Counted from the stretch's first letter, positions 48,755 through 58,322 are shown. The stretch: DNA of 64,000 bases from Vibrio sp. CAU 1672 (GCF_029223195.1 NZ_JARHUF010000002.1:310001-374000), one strand, 5' to 3'. A program made the numbers and translations. Notes: generated from the letters alone by a model not told the origin.

Positions 48755-50179
48755 ATGATGTTTAAGAAAGAGTTGGTGGCAGTCGTATCTGCGCTTACAG
48801 CGATGACTGTGCTAACCGCGTGTGGTGGAGGTGACGGCGGCACAACTGCAGGTGGAAATACTGATCCAAATACGCCTGACAATGGCGGCTCAGAAATCAT
48901 GCCGTATAGCGCAGAGCGCGTTGTGCAAAAAACATACGACTCTCTTGGTGCGGACATTCAGTACGTTAATGAGACTAACGATGAGCGTTGTACTTATAGC
49001 GCATTTGTGGGCTCTTGTGAGCACTACAGCTACAAAGATGTTGCGTACAATATTCCTCTCTCAGAGAGCACGAGTATGGATGATATCGCCACAGTAGCCT
49101 TTACGCTTCAGGGCTACATTGAAAAACAAGCAGAGCTTTGGGGTTACGATAGCACCACTGATCTATTGTCAGCAGTATCTTTCACATTCAAGCGATTTGA
49201 CCAGGAAATTGCAGAGCTAATCGCTTATGATCTTGATCGTCAAGATGCATTTATGCCGACAGTAATTGATTCTGCCATTCTAGCTGACGCAAAGAATGTG
49301 TCATTCGGTGGCAAGACTTGTTCAGAACTGGGCTACGGCGCTTACACGGCAAGCCACTGTAAAGCAACTCGTTATCTGGATTCAGTCAAGGCGCAGCAAC
49401 TTGATTGGCAAGTTACAGCAGGTAAAATCCTTCGCTCAGTATCGGTTAAGCATGAAGAAAATGTAAGTTACTTCGATGGCTTGTGTTCAAGTGTCACATC
49501 TGCACAACTTATGTGTAATCTTCAAGGTGACACTAACGAGTTTGTTTTAAACCAGATGGCTTCAGTCTTTGGTGTCAACAAGTCTGCTCAAATCTATGTT
49601 ACAGGCTTTAACTACCAGGGCGATCAGGTAAAAGGCAAGTACAACAATGGTTACGACATTAACATGCCGAACAACCTTAGCTCATTCCCTGAGTTTGACG
49701 CAAAGGTGTTCAATCATGAGCTAACTCACATGATGGTGTACACTCAAGCTCTTGAGCTAGCACCGCTAATCTATGACACTCTTGAGACGCGATTCATGGA
49801 AGAAGGTATTCCAGTTGTGTTCGCTAAACAAGAGCTATGGACATGGGCTAAAATGGCAGAACTGGCGCAGGGTGGAGTAAACAGCCTGCTTACATCAGGT
49901 GATTACACCACTCGCGGCTCTATGGTTAACTACCTTCTGGTAGCTAAGACTAGAGCGGAAGCGCAAGCAAAGCATGAAAGCCTGGTTAAATTCATCAAAA
50001 CTATTCAAGTTTACGGCAATGTGCCTGATGCGTTTAATAATGCAGGATTCACAAACCACAAGGGTGAAGCGATTACAATTGACTCCTTTGGTAGCAATAT
50101 TGCAGAGTGGATTCAGGAGCTAGCGAACGATCCCCAAGTGCTAAGCTACAAATCACTTGCTTACAATAACTTTAAGTAA
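48755..50179 (+). CDS. Putative zinc-metallopeptidase lipoprotein
   Basis: A 474-residue lipoprotein: signal peptide, lipobox LTAC (Cys23), then a Gly/Asp/Asn-rich linker. Near residue 321 stands HELTHMM, an HExxH zinc motif. About 24 residues later comes FMEEGIP, a good candidate for the third, glutamate ligand (gluzincin pattern). Several Cys pairs (CTYSAFVGSC, CSELGYGAYTASHC, CSSVTSAQLMC) suggest disulfides outside the cytoplasm. AGAGGG precedes the start; a second ATG directly follows the first. No closer family was recognised. The peptidase role is inferred from the motif alone. Confidence 0.7.
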   Translation: MMFKKELVAVVSALTAMTVLTACGGGDGGTTAGGNTDPNTPDNGGSEIMPYSAERVVQKTYDSLGADIQYVNETNDERCTYSAFVGSCEHYSYKDVAYNIPLSESTSMDDIATVAFTLQGYIEKQAELWGYDSTTDLLSAVSFTFKRFDQEIAELIAYDLDRQDAFMPTVIDSAILADAKNVSFGGKTCSELGYGAYTASHCKATRYLDSVKAQQLDWQVTAGKILRSVSVKHEENVSYFDGLCSSVTSAQLMCNLQGDTNEFVLNQMASVFGVNKSAQIYVTGFNYQGDQVKGKYNNGYDINMPNNLSSFPEFDAKVFNHELTHMMVYTQALELAPLIYDTLETRFMEEGIPVVFAKQELWTWAKMAELAQGGVNSLLTSGDYTTRGSMVNYLLVAKTRAEAQAKHESLVKFIKTIQVYGNVPDAFNNAGFTNHKGEAITIDSFGSNIAEWIQELANDPQVLSYKSLAYNNFK

Positions 50180-50291
50180 TAATTGAAAAAGTGGCTGTGA
50201 ATTACACTGTATCAGGCGATTGATACTTAGTCCGATATATGTTTTGTCTGTATCAGACATAAGGCAAAATCGATTTTTGGTGGCTTGTCTT

Positions 50292-50318
50292 AAGCCGCTG
50301 TTTGTACAGCGGCTTTTT
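50292..50318 (+). terminator. Terminator of the metallopeptidase-like gene
   Basis: Stem AAGCCGCTGT / ACAGCGGCTT with a four-base loop and five T, 113 bases after the stop. Confidence 0.8.
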
Positions 50319-50584
50319 CGTATCTGAAGGGGGTGAAGTCAAACCATAGGATTGACGGAAACAATGAACCAGTTCAAAATTGCCTGCTGCAACCACTAGA
50401 TATGTATCTGTTTGCCGATAAACCTTCGTGATCGTGGTTTCCCATTCGATCTGAAAGTCTCCCTGTTAACCAAAAAACGTCAACTCGCTTCATTCCTCCG
50501 TATTGAGACCATGTGTCATGCGTATTACAACAAAGTCACTAAGTGGTGTGCTGGTTACTTTTTGTGCCGCGCTACTCCAACCAA

Positions 50585-51322
50585 TCATTCTTCCATCAGA
50601 ATTTTCATCATTTGTTGGTGTCGGCTCAGAAAATCTTTTGTGACCTCATAATGTTCCGTATCTTCATAGGCTGTTTCGTAAATCCCACTTTCACTAAACT
50701 GATAAATTTTTGCTCTGGGGTAAGCCAGGAGAATCGGAGAGTGTGTAGCAATGATGAACTGTGAACCATCTTCAACAAGCTGATGAATCGCTGAAATCGC
50801 GGCCAGTTGCCTGGTGGGTGATAGTGCCGCTTCTGGCTCATCCATAATATACAGGCCATGGCCACGAAGTTTGTTCGTGATTGTGGCCATGAATGCTTCG
50901 CCATGCGATTGTTTGTGTAACGATTTTCCTCCGTACCCTTGTATCGGTGGAGGTACTAGTTGATCCATATATGTAGCAACATTATAAAAACTTTCTGCTC
51001 TGAGAAAGTAATAGTCTTCAGGTTTTTTAAAGCTTTTGATTGTTTTTATAAAACCATCTAGTTCAGAATGCGTTTTTTCGGTAGCAAAGCCAGTATTTTT
51101 GTTTCCGCCCTCAGCATTGAGCCCCAGAGCAACGGCTATCGCTTCAATTAACGTAGATTTCCCTGAACCATTTTCACCAACAAAAAACGTCACATCAGGG
51201 TGAAACTCAAGAAAATCCAGTTCTTTGATAGAAGGAACACAAAATGGAAATTGTTCAAAGTTTTCAATTTTGTCTCGCTTTAATTCAATTTCTCTCAGAA
51301 ATGGTTTCGCTTCAAAGAACAT
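50585..51322 (-). CDS. Solitary AAA/ABC-type ATPase (predicted ATPase, COG3910-like)
   Basis: A 245-residue ATPase of the SMC/ABC fold. ATG 51322 (MFFEAKPFLREIEL) has GGAG five bases upstream; the longer frame is not needed. Walker A is GENGSGKST (residues 49-57). The signature-like QSHGEAFM precedes Walker B LYIMDEPEAALS, followed by FIIATHSPILLAYP with the switch His. No transporter or nuclease domain is attached. Relatives are described only as predicted ATPases. Overlap with OLD/RecF-like defence ATPases is possible but not shown. It sits between the lipoprotein and MocR genes; 50319-50584 to its right in transcription holds no gene. Confidence 0.82.
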   Translation of the reverse strand: MFFEAKPFLREIELKRDKIENFEQFPFCVPSIKELDFLEFHPDVTFFVGENGSGKSTLIEAIAVALGLNAEGGNKNTGFATEKTHSELDGFIKTIKSFKKPEDYYFLRAESFYNVATYMDQLVPPPIQGYGGKSLHKQSHGEAFMATITNKLRGHGLYIMDEPEAALSPTRQLAAISAIHQLVEDGSQFIIATHSPILLAYPRAKIYQFSESGIYETAYEDTEHYEVTKDFLSRHQQMMKILMEE

Positions 51323-51517
51323 ATAAACTCCAATATAAACACAAAAGCAACGCAAATGCCGTATGGCGATACGTTTGATTGATACAATATAGTCTGACTT
51401 TTACTCAAAGCAGACCGCACGGTATCTATGCGCGGAATCTTCCCAAAACCAACATTTCGTTTATTTTATATAAGGAACGCTACTTGCGGACTGGTTCCCG
51501 AATCTCTTTAAACATGG

Positions 51518-52885
51518 TTAACACGGAAATAGCGTATTTACGCTTGAACTTAACAGATTCTTTAGTTTACTCATTCCTTCCTGTAGCCTCTCTTCTGTAC
51601 TGACAGACATTAATGAAAGACGGATATGACTTGCTTCCATTCCGTTTACATCAAAATAGCTGCCGCTACTGACAAGAAGGTTTTGGTTTTTGGCTTCCTG
51701 AACCAAATGTTCTGCTTTCCACGGGTTCGGCAACGGTAACCAAATATGGTATCCAGTAGACCGACACTGGATGGATGGCATGATTTGGCGAGCTAACGAT
51801 TGTCGCTCTTGAGCAGTGATGCGCTGAGACTGCGCCAGATCAAACGCTTCACCAGATTCAATAAGGTGAGTGGCTGCACTAAAGTTAATAGGAGAAGGAA
51901 GCCAAATACTAGCCCGAACATGAGCATTTATCAGTCCAATTTGGCTGTCTGGTACTTTGATAAATCCACATCTCATCGCGGGACTTATAGCTTTTGATAA
52001 CGCTGAAATATGAAAAGCCTGTTCAGGTATGAAATTGCTGATGGCAGGTATTGGCTTCTCATCCAGAAAACAATAGATGTCGTCCTCAACGAGCCAGATG
52101 TTGTGTTTACTGACAACCTTAGCCACCTCTTCGCGACGGAACGCGGGCATGGTTATTCCAGTAGGGTTTTGGTGGGACGGAATAATAATAACCAGTTTGG
52201 GCTTATGCTCCACAATCACCGAGTCTAAAGCTTCTGGTGATACACCATGCTCATCCAGCGGAACTCCGACGATATTGCGGCCAGAAAGATTCGCTATAGC
52301 AAAGATACCCGGGTATGTCAGAGACTCAACAGCTATGGTATCACCTGGTTTAGTGAGGGCATTGATGAGCAGAGAAAGTGCATGTTGTGCGCCATTGGTT
52401 AGTATCGTATTTGCCGCATTTCCACCTTCTAATCCAAAATGCTTAGCCCAGGTACTACCGGCCTGGCGATGTGCTTCATGTCCTGAACGTTCAACGTACC
52501 CTATTAGCTCAGATGTAACCGAGTCAGCAGTTAGCTTGTATGCCTTTTGAATTGCATCAACATTTTTGTACAGGCAGGGCTGGAGAATAGAAAAGTTGTA
52601 ATCGTCTTTATCGTCAGGTGCCTGAATGGCTTTACCTAAGTCAGACTTTGCACACACATAGGTTCCTCTTCCAACATGTGATTCGACCCGACCTTTATCA
52701 ACCAGCAGACTATAGGCTTTGGCGATTGTAGCAGGCGTTGTATCCAAATCAGATGCTAGTTCTCGGTGAGTCGGTAGCTTTGAGTTAGGCTGGTACTCGC
52801 CCTTGTTGATTCGCCTTTCAATAACCTTTGCGATTTTAACAAACTTAGCGCTGCTCACATGTTCTCCTACAGATACTTCAATCAC
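51518..52885 (-). CDS. MocR-type regulator (GntR HTH fused to aminotransferase-like domain)
   Basis: A 455-residue MocR/PdxR-type protein. A GntR winged helix occupies residues ~8-78 (IERRINKGEYQPNSKLPTHRELASDLDTTPATIAKAY). A fold-type I aminotransferase domain follows, with IIPSHQNPTGITM, VEDDIYCFLDE and the PLP-binding Lys in HISALSKAISPAMRCGF. MocR proteins bind PLP or amino-compounds and usually regulate a divergent gene. Here that gene is the beta-hydroxyacid dehydrogenase at 53023, with a 38-bp palindrome between. Coupled control is likely; the effector is unknown. Confidence 0.92.
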   Translation of the reverse strand: MIEVSVGEHVSSAKFVKIAKVIERRINKGEYQPNSKLPTHRELASDLDTTPATIAKAYSLLVDKGRVESHVGRGTYVCAKSDLGKAIQAPDDKDDYNFSILQPCLYKNVDAIQKAYKLTADSVTSELIGYVERSGHEAHRQAGSTWAKHFGLEGGNAANTILTNGAQHALSLLINALTKPGDTIAVESLTYPGIFAIANLSGRNIVGVPLDEHGVSPEALDSVIVEHKPKLVIIIPSHQNPTGITMPAFRREEVAKVVSKHNIWLVEDDIYCFLDEKPIPAISNFIPEQAFHISALSKAISPAMRCGFIKVPDSQIGLINAHVRASIWLPSPINFSAATHLIESGEAFDLAQSQRITAQERQSLARQIMPSIQCRSTGYHIWLPLPNPWKAEHLVQEAKNQNLLVSSGSYFDVNGMEASHIRLSLMSVSTEERLQEGMSKLKNLLSSSVNTLFPC

Positions 52886-52937
52886 TTTCTTAGATTATGA
52901 CTTAGTTTAATTGAATTGGAAAATTAATTAACTTAGG

Positions 52938-52975
52938 TAATCGATCGCATTGACATATGTCAATGCGATCGATTA
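52938..52975. promoter_or_regulatory. Perfect 38-bp palindrome in the divergent promoter
   Basis: Arm TAATCGATCGCATTGACAT (52938-52956) is followed immediately by its exact reverse complement (52957-52975), with no spacer and no mismatch. It lies 52 bases from the mocR-type start and 47 bases from the dehydrogenase start. This is far longer than a normal operator and is best read as the MocR site, possibly two overlapping dimer sites. Confidence 0.8.
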
Positions 52976-53022
52976 AGGTATTTCAATGTACTCAGACATC
53001 ATCAGCAACAAGGAAATAATGA

Positions 53023-53910
53023 ATGAATCAAGTCAACGAGATTTCGAAAGTCGCCTTCATCGGCCTGGGTGTCATGGGATATCCAATGGCGGGACACCTT
53101 TCGAAGCAAGGTATTAGTGTCACGGTATACAATCGTACCGAGTCTAAGGCGCAAAAATGGACAACTGAGTATGCAGGTGAGTCAGCAACAACCCCTTCAG
53201 CTGCTGCTCTGGATGCGGACGTTGTTGCTCTTTGTGTCGGAAATGACGAGGATGTGCGGAGTGTGGTATACGGAGACTCTGGGGTACTCAATAGCCTGCG
53301 TGCAGGTTCTGTTTTGCTTGATCACACGACAACATCAGCAGAGTTGGCTGAGGAGCTTGCGACAGAGTGTGCAAAGAGAGGTATACATTTCATTGATGCA
53401 CCGGTGTCAGGTGGCCAATCAGGTGCTGAGAATGGGGTGCTAACAGTTATGTGCGGCGGGCAAAAAGCTGCTTTTGAAGCCGTTTCTCCCGTACTTTCAA
53501 GCTACTCTAACCAAGCGGTTTTAGTGGGGGGAAATGGACAGGGGCAGAGATGTAAAATGGTAAACCAAATCTGCATTGCCGGGGTGTTAAAGGGGCTTAG
53601 TGAGGCGGTGCTGCTTGCGCAAAAATCCGGATTAGACATAGAGCAGATTGTTGATGTACTCAAACATGGAGCTGCCGGTTCGTGGCAGATGGAAAATCGT
53701 GCAGTCACCATGTCTGAAAACAGGTTTGATTTTGGTTTTGCAATCGATTGGATGCGTAAAGATCTCGGGTTTTGTCTAAACGAAGCAAGAAAAAATGGTT
53801 TAATTTTGTCCCTTACTGAAGAGGTAGATAAGCAATATCATTCTTTGCAAGAAAGAGGGTTTGGTCGCATGGACACATCAGTGCTTATAAAAGCATACGA
53901 TAACGAATAG
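53023..53910 (+). CDS. Beta-hydroxyacid dehydrogenase (3-hydroxyisobutyrate dehydrogenase family)
   Basis: A 295-residue NAD(P)-dependent dehydrogenase. N-terminal Rossmann loop VAFIGLGVMGYPMAGHLSKQG, VYNRTESK after strand 2 (Asn-Arg suggests NADP preference), the family substrate signature FIDAPVSGGQSGAENGVL, and the catalytic Lys region GQGQRCKMVNQICIAG. It oxidises a beta-hydroxyacid or reduces a semialdehyde. Substrate candidates include 3-hydroxyisobutyrate, tartronate semialdehyde and glyoxylate/succinic semialdehyde. It is divergent from the MocR-type gene that probably controls it. Confidence 0.9.
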   Translation: MNQVNEISKVAFIGLGVMGYPMAGHLSKQGISVTVYNRTESKAQKWTTEYAGESATTPSAAALDADVVALCVGNDEDVRSVVYGDSGVLNSLRAGSVLLDHTTTSAELAEELATECAKRGIHFIDAPVSGGQSGAENGVLTVMCGGQKAAFEAVSPVLSSYSNQAVLVGGNGQGQRCKMVNQICIAGVLKGLSEAVLLAQKSGLDIEQIVDVLKHGAAGSWQMENRAVTMSENRFDFGFAIDWMRKDLGFCLNEARKNGLILSLTEEVDKQYHSLQERGFGRMDTSVLIKAYDNE

Positions 53911-53972
53911 TTGCTGTGATGCCCATGGAATGGTTAGGTTAGGAAAAAATATCACTTCATTTATGGCTTGCA

Positions 53973-54013
53973 GAAAAAACAAGCTCTGAACCAGGCGTTT
54001 GGAACAGAGCTTG
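53973..54013 (-). terminator. Terminator of the coiled-coil lipoprotein gene
   Basis: Stem CAAGCTCTG / CAGAGCTTG with a 16-base loop. On the minus strand it is followed by TTTTTTCTGC. It is 26 bases past the leftward stop at 54040 and may also end the dehydrogenase transcript. Confidence 0.8.
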
Positions 54014-54039
54014 CCTTGATGGTAGTGCATCCGTAATGG

Positions 54040-55323
54040 TTATTCCGTTGCTGCAGATACCAGTGCTTCTACTTTTTCAGTCACATCCTCTAACGTGGGC
54101 ATTTCAGTAGCAGAATTGCTGGTAATCGCGTTCTCAACCGTTTTGGTGTAAGACTCGAGAAGTTTTGACAAGCGCTGACTGTGCTCTTTTTCCTGCTGTA
54201 ACGCTTTTTGATTCAGCTCTAGCTTAGCAACTGCTTCTTCCAGGTTCACTGTTAGTGCGCTTAGCTCATCTTTAGCGCTGGCAAGCTCTTGTGCCAGTTC
54301 ATCGTTTTGGCGCGATTCCTGCTTTTTGCTGGTTTGCAGCGATGCAAGGATTGAAGCCGCCTGTTGGGGGAGTGGTTTGTCACGGTAATCCGTGCCATTG
54401 ACCATCTGAGAAATCTTAAGTAAAGATTTCTCGTATGCCAGCACGATTGGCTCGAATCTTTTGCTCTTGACTGATGACAAGCGTGTCACCTCGTGGGCAA
54501 CGCTTACCGTGTGCGCGAGCCTGAATTCCGCTGCTTTCACCGCTTGCTCGATGGCAGCGAAGTTGCGAGAATCGGTTTTAACCGTAAGCTCGACTTTGGC
54601 AACTTCAGCTTGGGCTTTTTTGTAGGTTTGCGGAGCGCGGCTGTCGTGCTTCATCGTACGGAGTTCAGCAAGCCGGGCTTTGAGCGGGTCAACGTACTCT
54701 TTGAGAATAACTTTTATTTCCAACTGCTTGGCAACGTCGAGAAACTTAACCTGAGCGAACTGGGCATCGCTGATCTCATTTCTATCCACATACTTAAAGA
54801 GTTGTAGATAACTTGAACGTACCTGGCCATAGGTGGTCGAAAATATGGTTTTAGCCTTAAGCATGTCTAAGTAATCCATCTGGGCAATAGACTCTGCCAG
54901 GAGCTCGTCAGCTTGCACCTTCAGGGCGACCAGTTGATTGTACAAGGTTTCTGTTTCGCCAAGTAATTCTGAGTATTTCTCAGCGTATGTGGTGGAACTG
55001 AATAGGGAATAGTCTTCTGTTGCCTCGCTTGGATCTTCGGCAATGTCATTGTAGACCTCTGTGGTCTCTTCCCAGGAATCCTGAAGATCGCGGACCTTAG
55101 AGGCGGAATACAGCTTGAAAGAGTCCAGATCCGCCAGCTTGGCGCTCCATTCATCTTGTTGCGTTTTTATTTTTTCAAACAGACTGAAGGCATCGACTTG
55201 AGTTTCGACCGACTGGTTGTTGGTTAGGTCTGTCACCGCACTTTGATCTTTTTCTGTGCTTTGACAGCCGGCTAAGGCAGAAACGATGATGCCTGCCACT
55301 GCTGCTGTTTTGAATTTTTTCAT
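54040..55323 (-). CDS. Coiled-coil lipoprotein, unknown function
   Basis: A 427-residue lipoprotein: MKKFKTAAVAGIIVSALAGC gives a lipobox with Cys20. The rest is almost wholly helical and highly charged. A long C-terminal coiled coil runs at about residues 330-395 (QNDELAQELASAKDELSALT, LEEAVAKLELNQKALQQEKE), and there are further helical repeats before it. No enzymatic motif is seen. The plan resembles envelope-associated helical lipoproteins, possibly structural. The gene is transcribed alone, with a good terminator. Confidence 0.75.
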   Translation of the reverse strand: MKKFKTAAVAGIIVSALAGCQSTEKDQSAVTDLTNNQSVETQVDAFSLFEKIKTQQDEWSAKLADLDSFKLYSASKVRDLQDSWEETTEVYNDIAEDPSEATEDYSLFSSTTYAEKYSELLGETETLYNQLVALKVQADELLAESIAQMDYLDMLKAKTIFSTTYGQVRSSYLQLFKYVDRNEISDAQFAQVKFLDVAKQLEIKVILKEYVDPLKARLAELRTMKHDSRAPQTYKKAQAEVAKVELTVKTDSRNFAAIEQAVKAAEFRLAHTVSVAHEVTRLSSVKSKRFEPIVLAYEKSLLKISQMVNGTDYRDKPLPQQAASILASLQTSKKQESRQNDELAQELASAKDELSALTVNLEEAVAKLELNQKALQQEKEHSQRLSKLLESYTKTVENAITSNSATEMPTLEDVTEKVEALVSAATE

Positions 55324-55702
55324 ATTTATGGCTCTTGTGTTACTAAATGTTGTTTTCGGGTTATTGCTATTATCATTGTTTTTGTATTAACAAGTTTCTC
55401 ATTTCCGTGACAAATAAACATCAGTTCATGGCTTTTTTTTGAACCAGGTAAACGTTTAGTTTGACTGGAATCGGCGTTCGCCCAAGGATAGGTGAACAGT
55501 TGACTGAAAAGTAAGCTAACTGTTGAGGGGGCGGTTTTGGGGAGACTCTTCGCAGATATTAAATGGGGTTAATACGGTGGTTTGATATAGTTATATCTGA
55601 TCTGCAGTTGTGGGAGAGCTCATTTACGGTGACCTACAGCTAACGATCGCAAACAAGAGTGGGTTACTTTCACAGCAAAATGCTGAATGCGGCATTATCA
55701 GT
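55324..55702 (-). other. Intergenic region
   Basis: About 380 bases without a gene. The right part follows the beta-mannosidase terminator. The left part should contain the promoter of the leftward lipoprotein gene. Confidence 0.4.
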
Positions 55703-55741
55703 TAAAAAGCCTGACTCCGGTTACGTTACGAAGTCAGGCTT
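55703..55741 (-). terminator. Beta-mannosidase terminator
   Basis: Stem AAGCCTGACT / AGTCAGGCTT with a 15-base loop, followed on the minus strand by TTTTAACTG. It lies 58 bases past the stop. Confidence 0.8.
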
Positions 55742-55798
55742 GGTCAAAACAGCAGGGACGGTGATGGCCACCTCTGTGGGCGATCAGTTACCGGCTAC

Positions 55799-58255
55799 TC
55801 AGTAAGTGCTGCGAAGATCATAGATTCTGATCCCGGCCTTGAGTGCCGCAGCAGATGACTGGCCAAAATATTTCACTTTGCGTTTGGTGCCGCAAATCGT
55901 GGCTGGCAGTAGCGTGAAGCTCGAATCATCAAAACGTCCATCCCCATCAAACTCAATATGGACGAAATGCGCGGGTACATCACAGTCAAGTTCAATAGAT
56001 AGCTGGCCATCTTCGTCAATGATTTGCCATCCAATGTGACTTTTTTCCATTGCCGAATGTTTGTACAGTGCCGGATAAAAGGTATTTTCCAGTTTCTGCT
56101 GACCGTCGTTCATTTCCACATGCAGGAAGTAACCTGTGTGGGGGGCACTTTTGTCTAAGGTGATAGACCAGGGTTTTGCTACGCCGTCAGCAGCCAGCAC
56201 GGACTCAACCGGCCAGGACTCAAGTACTTCGCCATCCCAGCTTAGTTTCCTGATGGTTCCTGACAGGGTTACAGGTTGGTGCTGGTCGTTGACCAGATGC
56301 AGAGTCACCACGTCATTCTCTTCGATCAAGGTCGCGAGCTGCGGGGCGAAAAAGCGCTTGGCGTGATAATGCAGCTGTTTCCAGCGACCGGTATATTCAA
56401 TGCTTGACCACGAGCTGACAGGCCAGCAGTCATTCAGCTGCCAGTACAAAATACCACGGCAATGATCTTTATAAGCCCGCCAGTACTCGCTGGCGGTTTT
56501 GATCGCCAGTGCCTGTTGCACCTGACTGAGGTACAGCATGTTCTCAAAACTGTTGGGGAAGCGGAAATAGCGGGTAAACATTTCGGTGATGATACTGTTA
56601 CCGCGGCCATTTTTCTGGTGCTGCTCAAACGTTGGGGAGGTGACGTTCCGGTCACTCTCATCAGCATAGGTTGTCACGGTTGGCAGGGACGGCCAGGACT
56701 GATAACCAAATTCGGAGCAGAATCTTGGTTTAACGCCATAGTAAGCATCGAGTGATTTGCCGGAATGCCACACGTCCCAGAAGTGCATGTCGCCACTGTC
56801 GTCATCATGCCACGCATCGCCAAAGTCGAGTTCCCCATTACATGGCGAACTGGCCCAAAAGCGGCGGGTCGGATCTTCTTTTTCTACCACCTGTGCGAGC
56901 ATGTTGTTCAGCCGGTCATAGTTCACGACGTATTTCTCGCGGTTGGCTTTAGACTCAGGGTACCAACCGATGGCACCAATGACTTCATTATCCCCGCACC
57001 AAAGGGCAAGGCTAGGGTGATCCGATAAGCGGCGAACCTGATCAATCACTTCAAGCTCAACGTCTTGCATAAATTCTTTGGTTGACGGATACAGGGCACA
57101 GGCAAACATGAGATCCTGCCAGACCAGTAACCCGAGTTCATCACACAGCTGGTAGAAGATGTCGTGCTCGTACATGCCTCCGCCCCAAACGCGGATCATA
57201 TTCATGTTTGCCGCTTTGGCATCTTCCAGCAAGCGGCGGTAATGCTCGGGAGTGTGGGAAGATGGCAGGGCATCTAATGGGATCCAGTTGGCACCTTTCG
57301 CCATGATCGCCTGGTCATTTACTTTGAAGGTCATCGCATGGCCGATGTGATCGGCAGAGGTGTCCAGCTCAAGCTTGCGCAAGCCGATTTTCTTAGCGAT
57401 GTGCTGTTGGTTGAGCGTAACGTTGAGCGGGTAAAGGTGTGCATCACCATAGCCTGCCGGCCACCAACGCTTTGGATCGGCCACCCGAATGGTCAGGCTG
57501 GTGGTTTGCACCCCGAGTTGAGTCATGCTGACCGGCACATGGTGGAGTTGGTCATCAAACTCAATTTCGATCAGGCTTGGCTGCGTGCTGCAGGCGGTTA
57601 CGTCATAGTCGACCTTAATCTCAAGATCGCAACTGCCGTCTTTTTGCCAGTGCTGTACGGTATGGACACGGTTGAGGCGGGTCTGATGAACCGGCTCAAG
57701 TATAATCGACTGGTATACACCGCTGACCAGCAGGCAAATGCCCCAGTCCCACCCTGCGTGGCACTGGGTTTTACGTAGGGTATTCATATGGGGAATCTGA
57801 TTGTTACCCACTGCCCACGGTACCGGAAACGGTAGTCGCTTCGCCCGTTCAGCGGCTTCAATATCTGCACGTTTGAGAACAATTTTAATCTGGTTTTGTC
57901 CTGGCTGAAGGTAAGGGAGCACATCAGTACGATAGCGCCGGAACATATTGCTACAGCTCAGGACATGCTGATCATTAATAATAAACTCAGCCAGGGTATC
58001 GACAAACTCCAGCTTTAAGTCAATGTAGTTAGCATCGAGAAAGTCTGCATCAAGGTGAAATTCTCGCTCTAAATGCCATTCGCATTCACCAACCCACTGA
58101 ACATTACGTTCATTACATCCGTGGTAAGGGTTCTCAAGCAGACCGGCTTCGATCAGTGCTGAGTGGATGTCACCGGGTAGTGCGCAAGAAATATCGATAT
58201 TAGGGCGCTGTGGTGATGCCAGCCTCCAATTACCATCAAGTAATAAAGTAGACAT
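55799..58255 (-). CDS. Beta-mannosidase, GH2 family
   Basis: An 818-residue cytoplasmic glycoside hydrolase that releases mannose from the non-reducing end of beta-mannosides. It follows the GH2 plan: a jelly-roll N-domain (LLLDGNWRLA...CALPGDIHSALIEAGL), Ig-like domains, then the catalytic barrel with the acid/base Glu424 in WCGDNEV and the nucleophile Glu515 in FCSEFGYQSWPS. IRVWGGGMYE and ILYWQLNDCWPV are typical of beta-mannosidases. No signal peptide, so substrates must be imported. It is divergent from a porin gene and part of a manno-oligosaccharide cluster. Confidence 0.94.
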   Translation of the reverse strand: MSTLLLDGNWRLASPQRPNIDISCALPGDIHSALIEAGLLENPYHGCNERNVQWVGECEWHLEREFHLDADFLDANYIDLKLEFVDTLAEFIINDQHVLSCSNMFRRYRTDVLPYLQPGQNQIKIVLKRADIEAAERAKRLPFPVPWAVGNNQIPHMNTLRKTQCHAGWDWGICLLVSGVYQSIILEPVHQTRLNRVHTVQHWQKDGSCDLEIKVDYDVTACSTQPSLIEIEFDDQLHHVPVSMTQLGVQTTSLTIRVADPKRWWPAGYGDAHLYPLNVTLNQQHIAKKIGLRKLELDTSADHIGHAMTFKVNDQAIMAKGANWIPLDALPSSHTPEHYRRLLEDAKAANMNMIRVWGGGMYEHDIFYQLCDELGLLVWQDLMFACALYPSTKEFMQDVELEVIDQVRRLSDHPSLALWCGDNEVIGAIGWYPESKANREKYVVNYDRLNNMLAQVVEKEDPTRRFWASSPCNGELDFGDAWHDDDSGDMHFWDVWHSGKSLDAYYGVKPRFCSEFGYQSWPSLPTVTTYADESDRNVTSPTFEQHQKNGRGNSIITEMFTRYFRFPNSFENMLYLSQVQQALAIKTASEYWRAYKDHCRGILYWQLNDCWPVSSWSSIEYTGRWKQLHYHAKRFFAPQLATLIEENDVVTLHLVNDQHQPVTLSGTIRKLSWDGEVLESWPVESVLAADGVAKPWSITLDKSAPHTGYFLHVEMNDGQQKLENTFYPALYKHSAMEKSHIGWQIIDEDGQLSIELDCDVPAHFVHIEFDGDGRFDDSSFTLLPATICGTKRKVKYFGQSSAAALKAGIRIYDLRSTY

Positions 58256-58307
58256 TAAGAACTCCTTGAGTGAGTGTTATATTTTAAAATTCATTGGTGA
58301 ATATATT

Positions 58308-58322
58308 ATTAAATGCCTGCGT
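58308..58322 (-). promoter_or_regulatory. ATTAnATGCCTGCGT motif upstream of beta-mannosidase
   Basis: ATTAAATGCCTGCGT, 53 bases before the leftward beta-mannosidase start, recurs with one change at 60889-60903, 72 bases before the mak-like gene. It may be a shared operator, for example of the RpiR regulator. Confidence 0.45.

Noticed and set aside
48272..53000. Genomic island bounded by a tRNA-Ser attachment-site duplication
   Set aside because: No second copy of the tRNA 3' end and no integrase gene could be found by eye in this stretch.
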